Made by a program: the position numbers and the translations under genes
The notes under the pieces: model-generated
Databases searched by the model: none
What the model was told of the DNA's origin: nothing
What the model saw: the letters and a program-made list of their open reading frames with translations, nothing else
Assembly: GCF_003525665.1 (NCBI RefSeq)
Contig: NZ_DQDX01000105.1
Span: 1-39,901 of the forward strand
Source: Flavobacterium sp.
GTDB lineage: Bacteria > Bacteroidota > Bacteroidia > Flavobacteriales > Flavobacteriaceae
Direction of reading: 5' to 3'
Length of the DNA stretch: 39,901 nt
Part shown: in pieces, positions 7,600-15,088 of the stretch
Layout of the letters: each line of letters opens with the position of its first letter
Position numbering within the stretch: the stretch's first letter is position 1

Positions 7600-9390
7600 A
7601 TGGAAGATATAACAAGAGGTGGACAGTTTTTGGTAAAAGAAACCAAATGTGAAAATGTCTTTACTCCAGAGGATTTCTCTGAAGAACAATTAATGATGCG
7701 CGATTCTGTAAAAGAATTTACAGATAAAGAATTGTGGGCACACAAAGACAAATTTGAGAAAAAAGATTACGCTTACACAGAAGCATCGATGCGTAAAGCA
7801 GGAGAAATGGGATTCTTAGGAATAGCAGTTCCAGAAGCTTACGGCGGATTAGGGATGGGATTTGTAGACACTTGTCTAGTTTGCGATTACATTTCGGGTG
7901 CAACTGGTTCGTTTTCTACAGCGTTTGGTGCGCATACTGGAATTGGAACTATGCCGATTACGCTATACGGAAATGAAGAACAAAAATTAAAGTATGTACC
8001 AAAATTAGCTTCTGGTGAATGGTTTGGAGCTTATTGCTTAACAGAACCAGGTGCAGGTTCGGATGCAAATTCTGGAAAAACTAAAGCAGTTTTATCTGAA
8101 GATGGAAAAACATATTCTATCACAGGACAAAAAATGTGGATTTCTAACGCTGGATTTTGTTCCTTATTTATAGTTTTCGCAAGAATTGGCGATGATAAAA
8201 ATATTACAGGTTTCATCGTTGAAAATGATCCATCAAATGGAATTTCGATGAATGAAGAAGAGCATAAATTAGGAATTCGTGCTTCTTCTACGCGTCAGGT
8301 GTTCTTTAATGAAACGAAAGTTCCTGTAGAAAACATGCTTTCTGAAAGAGGAAACGGATTTAAAATCGCAATGAATTCATTAAATGTTGGACGTATAAAA
8401 TTAGCTGCAGCTTGTTTGGATGCACAACGTAGAGTGACTGACGGAGCAGTTAAATATGCAAATGAAAGAGTTCAATTTAATACACCAATTTCGCAATTTG
8501 GAGCAATTCGTTACAAATTAGCAGAAATGGCAACAAGTTGTTATGCTGGAGAAAGCGCTACATACAGAGCAGCAAAAGCTATTGAAGATAGAATAAATGC
8601 TAGAGTTGCTGAAGGAAATTCACACCAAGAAGCAGAATTAAAAGGAGTTGAAGAATTTGCAATAGAATGTTCAATTCTAAAAGTGGCAGTTTCTGAAGAC
8701 GTTCAAAATTGTTCCGATGAAGGAATTCAAATTTTTGGTGGAATGGGATTCTCTGAAGATACACCAATGGAATCTGCTTGGCGTGATGCAAGAATTGCTC
8801 GTATTTACGAAGGTACAAATGAAATCAACAGAATGTTATCTGTAGGAATGTTGATCAAAAAAGCTATGAAAGGTCACGTTGATTTACTTGGACCAGCATC
8901 TAAAGTTCAAGAAGAATTAATGGGAATTCCATCATTCGATACTCCAGATTTCTCCGAATTATTTGCTGAAGAAAAAGCGATATTAGCCAATTTGAAAAAA
9001 TCGTTCTTAATGGTTGCTGGTGGTGCAGTTCAAAAATTTGGACCAGATTTAGACGGGCACCAACAATTATTAATGGCTGCAGCCGATATGTTAATTGAAA
9101 TTTACATGGCAGAAAGTACTATTTTACGTACTGAAAAATTAGCCAAAAAAGAAGGCGAAGACAAAGTAAAAGAGCAAATTGCAATGGCAAAATTATACTT
9201 GTACAAAGCCGTTGACATAGTTACTCAAAAAGGTAAAGAAAGCATTATTTCGTTTGCCGAAGGCGATGAACAACGCATGATGCTTATGGGTTTACGCCGT
9301 TTTACAAAATACACCAACATGCCTAATATTGTAGCTTTGAGAGAAACAATTACTGCAAAATTAGTAGCTGAAAATAGTTATTGTTTTTAA
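7600..9390 (+). CDS. fadE: Acyl-CoA dehydrogenase, FadE type
   Basis: A 596-residue FAD-dependent enzyme for the first, rate-setting oxidation of acyl-CoA to trans-2-enoyl-CoA. The N-terminal and middle ACAD domains include CLTEPGAGSDANSGKT and GQKMWISNAGF (about residues 146-190). The C-terminal flavin domain has GIQIFGGMGFSEDTPMESAWRDARI and IYEGTNEI, with the expected catalytic Glu at about residue 404. An extra helical region of about 170 residues follows, as in the roughly 594-residue FadE of B. subtilis and unlike the 380-residue short-chain enzymes. Last gene of the fad operon, with a strong terminator 25 bp downstream (9415-9446). Confidence 0.94.
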   Translation: MEDITRGGQFLVKETKCENVFTPEDFSEEQLMMRDSVKEFTDKELWAHKDKFEKKDYAYTEASMRKAGEMGFLGIAVPEAYGGLGMGFVDTCLVCDYISGATGSFSTAFGAHTGIGTMPITLYGNEEQKLKYVPKLASGEWFGAYCLTEPGAGSDANSGKTKAVLSEDGKTYSITGQKMWISNAGFCSLFIVFARIGDDKNITGFIVENDPSNGISMNEEEHKLGIRASSTRQVFFNETKVPVENMLSERGNGFKIAMNSLNVGRIKLAAACLDAQRRVTDGAVKYANERVQFNTPISQFGAIRYKLAEMATSCYAGESATYRAAKAIEDRINARVAEGNSHQEAELKGVEEFAIECSILKVAVSEDVQNCSDEGIQIFGGMGFSEDTPMESAWRDARIARIYEGTNEINRMLSVGMLIKKAMKGHVDLLGPASKVQEELMGIPSFDTPDFSELFAEEKAILANLKKSFLMVAGGAVQKFGPDLDGHQQLLMAAADMLIEIYMAESTILRTEKLAKKEGEDKVKEQIAMAKLYLYKAVDIVTQKGKESIISFAEGDEQRMMLMGLRRFTKYTNMPNIVALRETITAKLVAENSYCF

Positions 9391-9414
9391 TTTAGTTAAG
9401 TGAATTGTGTTTGT

Positions 9415-9446
9415 GAACCATCCGTTTTTTCGGATGGTTCTTTTTT
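9415..9446 (+). terminator. Rho-independent terminator of the fad operon
   Basis: Perfect 10-bp stem GAACCATCCG/CGGATGGTTC with a six-T loop, followed by six T residues. It ends the fadE transcript just before the rlmH promoter. Confidence 0.92.
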
Positions 9447-9447
9447 A

Positions 9448-9455
9448 TACTTTTG
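9448..9455 (+). promoter_or_regulatory. TAnnTTTG -7 box of rlmH
   Basis: TACTTTTG, followed by C, matches the Bacteroidota -7 consensus and lies between the fadE terminator and the rlmH ATG at 9471. Its last three bases (TTG, 9453-9455) look like an in-frame start codon, which would wrongly lengthen rlmH by six codons. Confidence 0.7.
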
Positions 9456-9470
9456 CATTTTACAAAAACC

Positions 9471-9944
9471 ATGAACATCAAACTCCTAGCTATTGGCAAA
9501 ACCGATAATAAAAACCTGCAAGCGTTAATTGACGAATACAGCAAGCGCTTGTCGTTTTACATAAAATTTGATTTAGAGGTAATTCCAGATATTAAAAACG
9601 TCAAAAATCTATCAGAAAATCAACAGAAAGAAAAAGAAGGCGAACTCATTTTAGCCAAACTTTCGCCAACCGATCAATTGATTTTATTGGATGAAAATGG
9701 TACTAATTTTTCAAGCATTGGTTTCTCAGATTATTTACAGAAAAAAATGAATGCCGGGATTAAAACACTTGTTTTTGTAATTGGCGGACCTTACGGTTTT
9801 AGTGATGAAGTGTATAAAAAAGCACAAGGTAAAATCTCACTTTCAGCAATGACTTTTTCGCATCAAATGGTTCGATTGTTCGTAATTGAGCAAATTTATC
9901 GCGGATTTACTATTCTAAAAAATGAACCGTATCATCATCAGTAA
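9471..9944 (+). CDS. rlmH: 23S rRNA (pseudouridine-1915-N3)-methyltransferase RlmH
   Basis: A 157-residue SPOUT methyltransferase that methylates pseudouridine 1915 in helix 69 of 23S rRNA using S-adenosylmethionine, on assembled 70S ribosomes. Seen: MNIKLLAIGK at the start, LLDENG in the middle, and the SAM-binding trefoil-knot loop VFVIGGPYGFSDEV, then MTFSHQMVRLFVIEQIYRGFTI and the conserved C-terminal YHHQ. The length is exactly the family norm. I chose ATG 9471 because the upstream TTG at 9453 is part of the -7 box. Single-gene transcription unit; a heptad tract begins 4 bp after the stop. Confidence 0.96.
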   Translation: MNIKLLAIGKTDNKNLQALIDEYSKRLSFYIKFDLEVIPDIKNVKNLSENQQKEKEGELILAKLSPTDQLILLDENGTNFSSIGFSDYLQKKMNAGIKTLVFVIGGPYGFSDEVYKKAQGKISLSAMTFSHQMVRLFVIEQIYRGFTILKNEPYHHQ

Positions 9945-9947
9945 AAG

Positions 9948-9989
9948 ATAGAAGATGCAATTTGGAATTTGGAATTTAGAAGTTGGAAT
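9948..9989 (+). repeat. Degenerate 7-bp repeat tract between rlmH and the lipoprotein gene
   Basis: Six consecutive heptads: ATAGAAG, ATGCAAT, TTGGAAT, TTGGAAT, TTAGAAG, TTGGAAT. It fills the gap between two converging genes and ends 1 bp before the stop codon of the minus-strand lipoprotein gene. Confidence 0.8.
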
Positions 9990-9990
9990 T

Positions 9991-10605
9991 TTAATAAATG
10001 TATTCTTCAGTATGAGTTCGTTTTATATCTAACGATTTTATAAAAACAAGATTCTTAATGTAACTTTCGTAACTATCATTTTTATCAAAACAAAAATTAC
10101 ATTTGTATAAATCCTCAACTGAAAGATTTTGGATATACTTTTCAAATTTTTCTTTTTCAAATGGTATATTATCCACAACTATTTGATTTTTAGAAAAATA
10201 AATAGTACCACCCGATTTTGGTTTTTCTAATTTGTAATTCATTTTAGTAAATGGTAGAAATGCCAATTGTTTTTTCTTGATGTCAGAATACGAATAATAA
10301 TTCTGCGAAGTACTGTCTTTGTGAGCACTTGCTTCTTTTTTAGCAACAGCTTTTATTACTTCTGGAAGCACTAATTTTAATGGCAAACGCTTGTCAATAT
10401 TGAAAATGAAATTGGTCGAACTTATGGCGTTTTTTCTATTCAATGCGGCAACTGTATCTTTACCTTTTACTTCGAGAAAAATATAAATTGGAGATAAATT
10501 TTCAACTTTTTCTACAATAGTTGTATCAACTTCTGGTAATAAAACCTCTTTTTCATTGCAAGAAAATAGTGCAAAAGCTAAAAGTGTAACAAGTATCTTT
10601 TTCAT
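9991..10605 (-). CDS. Putative lipoprotein of unknown function
   Basis: A 204-residue protein with a clear lipoprotein signal: a basic start MKKI, a hydrophobic stretch LVTLLAFALF, then the lipobox FSC-N with Cys16. The mature part is Lys/Glu-rich with no domain I recognise; it contains the phrases YIFLEVKGKDTVAALNRKN and LYKCNFCFDK, the latter a C-x-x-C pair of unknown meaning. Its start codon overlaps the folP stop by one base (TAATG), so the two are co-transcribed and probably translationally coupled. This coupling gives no functional clue by itself. Likely anchored at the periplasmic face of a membrane. Confidence 0.8.
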   Translation of the reverse strand: MKKILVTLLAFALFSCNEKEVLLPEVDTTIVEKVENLSPIYIFLEVKGKDTVAALNRKNAISSTNFIFNIDKRLPLKLVLPEVIKAVAKKEASAHKDSTSQNYYSYSDIKKKQLAFLPFTKMNYKLEKPKSGGTIYFSKNQIVVDNIPFEKEKFEKYIQNLSVEDLYKCNFCFDKNDSYESYIKNLVFIKSLDIKRTHTEEYIY

Positions 10606-11435
10606 TATAAAATCTGATTTAATTTATTGAATAATTTTACGCCTTCAACAGCTTCTTTTACATCATGAACTCGAAGAATATTGGCGCCTTTTTGAAGTGA
10701 AATTGCGTTTAAAAATGTGGTTCCGTTCAAACTATTTTCTGCTGTGGTTTCTAATGTTTTGTATATCATCGATTTTCTGGAAATTCCAACAAGTAAAGGC
10801 AATTCTAGCATTTGAAACAATTCTAATTTTTGCATCACTTCATAATTTTGCTCCAATGTTTTAGCAAATCCAAATCCGGGATCGATTATAATGTCGTTAA
10901 TTCCGAAACTTCTCGCCTTGCCTACTCTTTCTGAAAAATAGAAAAGCATTTCTTTGCAAATATTGTCATATTGCGTTAACGTTTGCATGGTTTGCGGAGT
11001 TCCTTTCATGTGCATCATAATGTACGGAACTTGAAGTTTGGCAACGGTTTCCAACATATTTTCGTCTAAATTTCCTGCCGAAATATCATTGATGATTGCT
11101 GCACCGTTTTCAATAGCACTTTGAGCAATTTTACTTCTAAAAGTATCTACAGAGATTATAGTTTCTGGAAACGTTTTCAAAACCAACTCTATAACAGGAA
11201 GTAATCTGTTTAATTCTTCTTCTTCCGATACAAATTCGGCATTAGGTTTACTTGAATAGGCTCCAATATCAACGAAAGTCGCTCCATCTGAAAGCATTTT
11301 TTCAACCTGAGAAAGAAATTGAGATTCACTTTTATATTTTCCGCCATCGTAAAAAGAATCTGGTGTACAATTTAAAATTCCCATCACTTTGGGAGTTGAT
11401 AAATCGATGAGTTTTCCGTTGCAATTGATTGTCAT
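10605..11435 (-). CDS. folP: Dihydropteroate synthase
   Basis: A 276-residue TIM-barrel enzyme that joins p-aminobenzoate to 6-hydroxymethyl-7,8-dihydropterin diphosphate in folate synthesis; the target of sulfonamides. Seen: MGILNCTPDSFYDGGKY (pterin-binding signature, about residues 18-34), DIGAYSSKPNA (loop 2), SVDTFRSKIAQ, AAIINDIS, YIMMHMKGTPQTM, DPGFGFAKT, and SRKSMIY near the C-terminus. The length is normal. It is transcribed divergently from the DUF1599 gene across about 90 bp that hold a heptad tract and a plus-strand -7 box. A lipoprotein gene follows with a 1-bp overlap. Confidence 0.97.
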   Translation of the reverse strand: MTINCNGKLIDLSTPKVMGILNCTPDSFYDGGKYKSESQFLSQVEKMLSDGATFVDIGAYSSKPNAEFVSEEEELNRLLPVIELVLKTFPETIISVDTFRSKIAQSAIENGAAIINDISAGNLDENMLETVAKLQVPYIMMHMKGTPQTMQTLTQYDNICKEMLFYFSERVGKARSFGINDIIIDPGFGFAKTLEQNYEVMQKLELFQMLELPLLVGISRKSMIYKTLETTAENSLNGTTFLNAISLQKGANILRVHDVKEAVEGVKLFNKLNQIL

Positions 11436-11441
11436 TCTCGC

Positions 11442-11482
11442 TTTGATTTCAGAATTTAGATTTTGATTTTAGATTTCAGAGA
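11442..11482 (+). repeat. Degenerate 7-bp repeat tract between folP and the DUF1599 gene
   Basis: Successive units TTTGATT, TCAGAAT, TTAGATT, TTGATT (one base short), TTAGATT, TCAGAGA. It starts 6 bp upstream of the folP start, inside the divergent promoter region. Confidence 0.7.
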
Positions 11483-11491
11483 AAAAATCTG

Positions 11492-11499
11492 TACTTTTG
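11492..11499 (+). promoter_or_regulatory. TAnnTTTG -7 box of the DUF1599 gene
   Basis: TACTTTTG, 27 bp upstream of the ATG at 11527. As at rlmH, the final TTG of the box is in frame with the gene and mimics a start codon. Confidence 0.65.
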
Positions 11500-11526
11500 A
11501 AAAAATTCATACAAATATACCATTTA

Positions 11527-12066
11527 ATGAAGAATACTTCACAAGAATATGATAAAGTAATTGGCGTTTGCCGTGATTTATTTATCAAAAAAATGACCGA
11601 TTATGGAAGTGCTTGGCGTATTTTACGTTTGCCATCGCTTACTGACCAAATTTTTATAAAAGCGCAACGCATTAGAAGTTTGCAAGAAAACGAAGTGCGT
11701 AAAGTGGATGAAGATGAAACTGGAGAATTCATCGGAATTATCAATTATTGCATCATGGCTTTGATTCAATTGGACTTAGGTGTTGTAGACCAACCCGATT
11801 TAGGAGTTGAAAAGGCAACCCAACTTTATGATGAAAAAGTAACGTTAACCAAAACCTTAATGGAAGCTAAAAACCATGATTATGGCGAAGCTTGGCGCGA
11901 AATGAGAGTGAGTTCGTTAACCGATTTAATTCTTCAAAAGTTACTTCGCGTAAAACAAATTGAAGATAATAAAGGAAAAACGTTGGTATCAGAAGGTATT
12001 GATGCCAATTATCAAGACATGATTAATTATTCGATTTTTGCTTTGATATTGATGAAGAAGTTCTAG
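11527..12066 (+). CDS. DUF1599 domain-containing protein
   Basis: A 179-residue soluble protein built from two similar halves: KMTDYGSAWRILRLPSLTDQ (about residues 19-38) and NHDYGEAWREMRVSSLTDLI (about residues 110-129), each followed by a basic helix (KAQRIRSLQ, KLLRVKQIE) and an Ile/Tyr-rich helix ending in N-Y. This duplicated DYG-x-AWR-x-x-R pattern is DUF1599, common in Bacteroidota. Conserved helical duplicates of this kind recall nucleotide-pyrophosphohydrolase-like all-alpha folds, but I see no diagnostic catalytic E-x-x-E pattern and do not claim that function. The start at 11527 is preferred over the TTG at 11497, which belongs to the promoter. Divergent from folP. Confidence 0.85.
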   Translation: MKNTSQEYDKVIGVCRDLFIKKMTDYGSAWRILRLPSLTDQIFIKAQRIRSLQENEVRKVDEDETGEFIGIINYCIMALIQLDLGVVDQPDLGVEKATQLYDEKVTLTKTLMEAKNHDYGEAWREMRVSSLTDLILQKLLRVKQIEDNKGKTLVSEGIDANYQDMINYSIFALILMKKF

Positions 12067-12122
12067 GTATTTTGCAATGACACAATAACAATTCATTAAC
12101 ACCACTATTAAAGTATCTATTT

Positions 12123-12130
12123 TAACTTTG
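12123..12130 (+). promoter_or_regulatory. TAnnTTTG -7 box of the DoxX/TlpA/tpiA operon
   Basis: TAACTTTG, 15 bp upstream of the first ATG at 12146, matches the -7 consensus. No clear -33 partner. Confidence 0.6.
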
Positions 12131-12145
12131 TACAAAATTTAAAAA

Positions 12146-13249
12146 ATGAAAAACATAATTACCCAGTTTTCTAGAATTTTCGTCGGAATATTGTTTATTA
12201 TTTCGGGTTTAATCAAACTTAATGATCCAGTTGGATTCTCTTATAAATTGGATGAATATTTTAGTGAAACGGTTTTTAATATTCCGTTTTTAGTTCCGTA
12301 TACATTGGCTTTGGCGTTGTTTCTAGTAATTTTAGAAGTAGTTTTGGGTGTAATGCTTTTAATTGGATATAAATCGAAATTCACCATTTGGAGTTTACTT
12401 TTACTGATTGTATTCTTTACGTTTTTAACCTTTTATTCAGCTTATTTTGATGTAGTTAAAGATTGTGGTTGCTTTGGCGATGCTTTAAAACTAACTCCTT
12501 GGGAATCATTCACTAAAGATGTTGTTTTATTGTTTTTTATTCTGATTTTATTCTTCAATATGAAGTTGATAAAACCATTATTCGGACAAAAAGTTCAGAA
12601 CATATTGGCCGTTTTAAGTGTTGTTTTATCAGCATTTATGGGATATTGGGTTTTAAATCACTTGCCTTTAAAAGATTTTAGACCTTATAAAGTTGGAAAT
12701 AACATCCAAAAAGGAATGGAAGTTCCTGCTAACGCTGAAAAAAGTGTTGTAGAAATGATCTTTGTTTACAAAGTAAAAGGTGTTGCAACTGAGTTTGCAG
12801 AAAAAGATTTAATGGACGGAAAAATTCCATCGGATGCAGTATTTGTAGAGCGTAAAGATAAAGTAATTAAAGAAGGTTATGTGCCACCAATTCACGATTT
12901 CGCTCTGGAATTAGATGGAACTGACTATAAAGACGCCTTACTACAAGAACCAAAATTGATTATATTTACAGCATATGATTTGGATAAAGCCGATGCTGAT
13001 GGTTTACAAAAATTAGAGAAAATTAATCTTGACGCTAAAGCAAAAGGATATAAAGTGGTTGCATTAACTGCTTCTAAAGACAAAACTGCCGAGGTTAAGA
13101 AAAAATACGGACAAACTTTTGATTACTATTTCTGTGATGCTATTGCTATTAAAACAATAGAAAGAGCCAATCCGAGTATAATAGTTATTGAAAAAGGAAC
13201 CATCAAACAAAAATTACATCACAATGATAGTGATCAACTAAAATTATAA
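12146..13249 (+). CDS. BT_3928-like DoxX/MauE-type membrane protein with a C-terminal thioredoxin-like domain
   Basis: A 367-residue inner-membrane protein. The N-terminal third is a DoxX/MauE-like four-helix unit: FVGILFIISGLIKLNDPVGF (helix 1 with the conserved G-x-x-K-x-x-DP), two central helices, and the DCGCFGDALK motif at about residue 110 that in MauE-type proteins carries a redox-active Cys pair. A fifth helix follows near residue 160. The C-terminal 170 residues look like a thioredoxin fold (LIIFTAYDLDKA, GYKVVALTASK, NPSIIVIEKG) but have no C-x-x-C, so this domain is probably structural. The arrangement matches the Bacteroides BT_3928 family. The next gene, 7 bp away, is a TlpA-like thioredoxin with an intact C-x-x-C, so the pair likely passes electrons to periplasmic proteins. 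Confidence 0.82.
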   Translation: MKNIITQFSRIFVGILFIISGLIKLNDPVGFSYKLDEYFSETVFNIPFLVPYTLALALFLVILEVVLGVMLLIGYKSKFTIWSLLLLIVFFTFLTFYSAYFDVVKDCGCFGDALKLTPWESFTKDVVLLFFILILFFNMKLIKPLFGQKVQNILAVLSVVLSAFMGYWVLNHLPLKDFRPYKVGNNIQKGMEVPANAEKSVVEMIFVYKVKGVATEFAEKDLMDGKIPSDAVFVERKDKVIKEGYVPPIHDFALELDGTDYKDALLQEPKLIIFTAYDLDKADADGLQKLEKINLDAKAKGYKVVALTASKDKTAEVKKKYGQTFDYYFCDAIAIKTIERANPSIIVIEKGTIKQKLHHNDSDQLKL

Positions 13250-13256
13250 TTTAAAA

Positions 13257-13763
13257 ATGAAAACTATGAAAAAAATACTCTTAATATTAAGTATCGTAAT
13301 GACCACAATATCTTGCACCAATGCACAAGAAAAACAATTTTCTGAAGAAGCATTAAACGGACAAATAACAACATTAGAAGGTAACGAAATTGCTTTTAGA
13401 GATATTCTCGAACAACACAAAGGAAAAACCATTTTAATTGAAGTTTGGGCTTCTTGGTGTAGCGATTGTGTAAAAGCGATGCCTAAATTAAAAGAAATTC
13501 AGAAAGAAAATCCTGATGTTGCCTATGTATTTATTTCAATGGACAAATCTTTTGAAAAGTGGAATGAAGGAATTAAAAAACATGAAGTTGAAGGAGATCA
13601 CTATTGGGTTAATGATGAAAAAGGAATGAAAGGCAGTTTCGGACAATCAATTGATTTAGATTGGATTCCGAGATATATTGTTGTTAACAAAGAAGGTTCT
13701 GTAGATTTATATAGAGCGATAGAAAAAGACTTTGAAAAAATTACTAAAGCATTAAAACAATAA
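13257..13763 (+). CDS. TlpA-like thioredoxin family protein, exported
   Basis: A 168-residue exported thiol-disulfide protein. The signal region is MKKILLILSIVMTTISC, with Cys20 as a possible, non-ideal lipobox cysteine; cleavage after TNA is the alternative. The active site is WASWCSDC (Cys68 and Cys71), a W-C-x-x-C form typical of the TlpA/ResA group. Strand and loop motifs follow (VAYVFISMDK; DWIPRYIVVNKEG with the cis-Pro). Likely role: reduction of periplasmic disulfides, fed by the DoxX/MauE-like protein encoded 7 bp upstream. tpiA starts 2 bp downstream. A second ATG at 13266 (MKKILLIL) is an equally good start. Confidence 0.9.
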   Translation: MKTMKKILLILSIVMTTISCTNAQEKQFSEEALNGQITTLEGNEIAFRDILEQHKGKTILIEVWASWCSDCVKAMPKLKEIQKENPDVAYVFISMDKSFEKWNEGIKKHEVEGDHYWVNDEKGMKGSFGQSIDLDWIPRYIVVNKEGSVDLYRAIEKDFEKITKALKQ

Positions 13764-13765
13764 AA

Positions 13766-14518
13766 ATGAGAACTAAAATTGTTGCAGGAAACTGGAAAAT
13801 GAACAAAAACAGTGAAGAAACTGAAGACTTGTTAAATGAATTAATCGACAAATTACCAGAAGATAAAGAAGTACAAATTATTGTAGCTCCTACTTTTGTG
13901 AATTTGGCTTCTGCCGTAGATCATTTAGAGTTTACTAACATTACAGTTGCTGCACAAAACATGCATCAAAATGAAAATGGCGCTTATACTGGAGAAATTT
14001 CGGCAGATATGTTGAAAAGCGTTGGTGTAAACACAGTAATTTTAGGACATTCTGAAAGACGTTCAATTTTTCATGAAACCGATGCTTTAATTGCAAATAA
14101 AGTAGATACTGCTTTACGTCACGATATGACTGTGATTTTTTGCTTTGGCGAAGAATTGAAAGACAGAAAAGACGAGCAACATTTTAATGTAGTTGAAAAT
14201 CAATTGCGCGACGGATTATTTCATTTAAGTAACGAAGCTTGGCAAGATATTATTTTGGCATACGAACCAGTTTGGGCCATTGGAACCGGCGAAACTGCAA
14301 GTCCAGAGCAAGCCCAAGAAATGCACGCCTTTATTAGAGAAACTGTTCGTCATACTTACGGAAGCGAAATTGCAGAAAACGTTTCTATCCTTTATGGCGG
14401 AAGTGTAAAACCAGATAACGCGCAAGAAATCTTCGGAAAACCCGATGTTGATGGCGGATTAATTGGTGGAGCAGCATTAAAAGCAGACGATTTTGTTGCT
14501 ATTGTAAACGCAATTTAA
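13766..14518 (+). CDS. tpiA: Triosephosphate isomerase
   Basis: A 250-residue TIM-barrel glycolytic enzyme that interconverts dihydroxyacetone phosphate and glyceraldehyde 3-phosphate. Catalytic residues are all present: Lys11 in GNWKMNK, His95 in VILGHSERR, and Glu167 in AYEPVWAIGTGE (which also begins flexible loop 6). The phosphate-binding GGSVKPDN and GLIGGAALK motifs lie near the end. The length is standard. It is the last gene of a three-gene operon (gaps of 7 and 2 bp) with two redox genes, an unusual partner set for a glycolytic enzyme. A terminator follows at 14541. Confidence 0.98.
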   Translation: MRTKIVAGNWKMNKNSEETEDLLNELIDKLPEDKEVQIIVAPTFVNLASAVDHLEFTNITVAAQNMHQNENGAYTGEISADMLKSVGVNTVILGHSERRSIFHETDALIANKVDTALRHDMTVIFCFGEELKDRKDEQHFNVVENQLRDGLFHLSNEAWQDIILAYEPVWAIGTGETASPEQAQEMHAFIRETVRHTYGSEIAENVSILYGGSVKPDNAQEIFGKPDVDGGLIGGAALKADDFVAIVNAI

Positions 14519-14540
14519 AAAGCACTTTTATAAAATATAA

Positions 14541-14580
14541 ATCCTCAATTGAGTAAAATCGATTGAGGATTTTTTGTTTT
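14541..14580 (+). terminator. Rho-independent terminator after tpiA
   Basis: The stem ATCCTCAAT/ATTGAGGAT encloses a 12-nt loop and is followed by TTTTTGTTTT. Confidence 0.88.
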
Positions 14581-14948
14581 CATAAAATCTAATATATTTT
14601 GCATAATAATGTTAAAAATATAAAATTATACTTACATATTATAAAATTAACTGCATTTAAACAGATTTATTTGCTATTTTATTTATAATTGTATAATTTT
14701 AGATTTCTAACCAAATAATCTACCTAAATAGGATTGTCAAAGAGTCAAAAGAAATGTGACTTCCTAGTTTAGAGTATATGAATTCTGTATGTAGATTATA
14801 ATGAATTAACGATTCTAAAGTAATAAAAACTTCATAAATGCGATAATTGAAAGAAGTAAATAAAACCTCATTCAACTTTTGCAAGAAGAAACATCCGTTG
14901 GTTAAAAAATAGAGTTTTAAGTGAATCATTAAATAGTTTGAGTTGAGT
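14581..14948. other. Gene-poor AT-rich gap, possible small RNA unit
   Basis: Together with the hairpins on either side this is a 570-bp stretch without a convincing gene. The first 120 bp are extremely AT-rich. From about 14730 the composition becomes more ordinary. A minus-strand frame of 99 codons (14720-15019) has no recognisable protein features and runs through the hairpin at 14949-14980, so I do not accept it. The region ends in a plus-strand hairpin with a T run, as a small RNA would. I see no tRNA, no recognised riboswitch and no repeat in it. Confidence 0.35.
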
Positions 14949-14983
14949 AAATCCCTAATTGCAAAAACAGTTAGGGATTTTTT
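14949..14983 (+). terminator. Second terminator-like hairpin in the gap before the OMP gene
   Basis: A perfect 10-bp stem AAATCCCTAA/TTAGGGATTT with a 12-nt loop; the stem end and following bases give a T run (14978-14983). No annotated gene lies between it and the tpiA terminator 370 bp upstream, so it must end an unrecognised transcript or be a cryptic element. Confidence 0.7.
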
Positions 14984-15088
14984 ATTTGAATCTAACTGCA
15001 ATCGTTCAAAAAGTATCATTTAAAAGCAAAAAAGTTATAAAATTCCCACTTTAACACAAGAACCAGCTTAGAAATGAGTTATCATTAA

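Noticed and set aside
14720..15019. A 99-codon minus-strand frame in the gap before the OMP gene
   Set aside because: No protein features, AT-driven composition, and it crosses a terminator-like hairpin.
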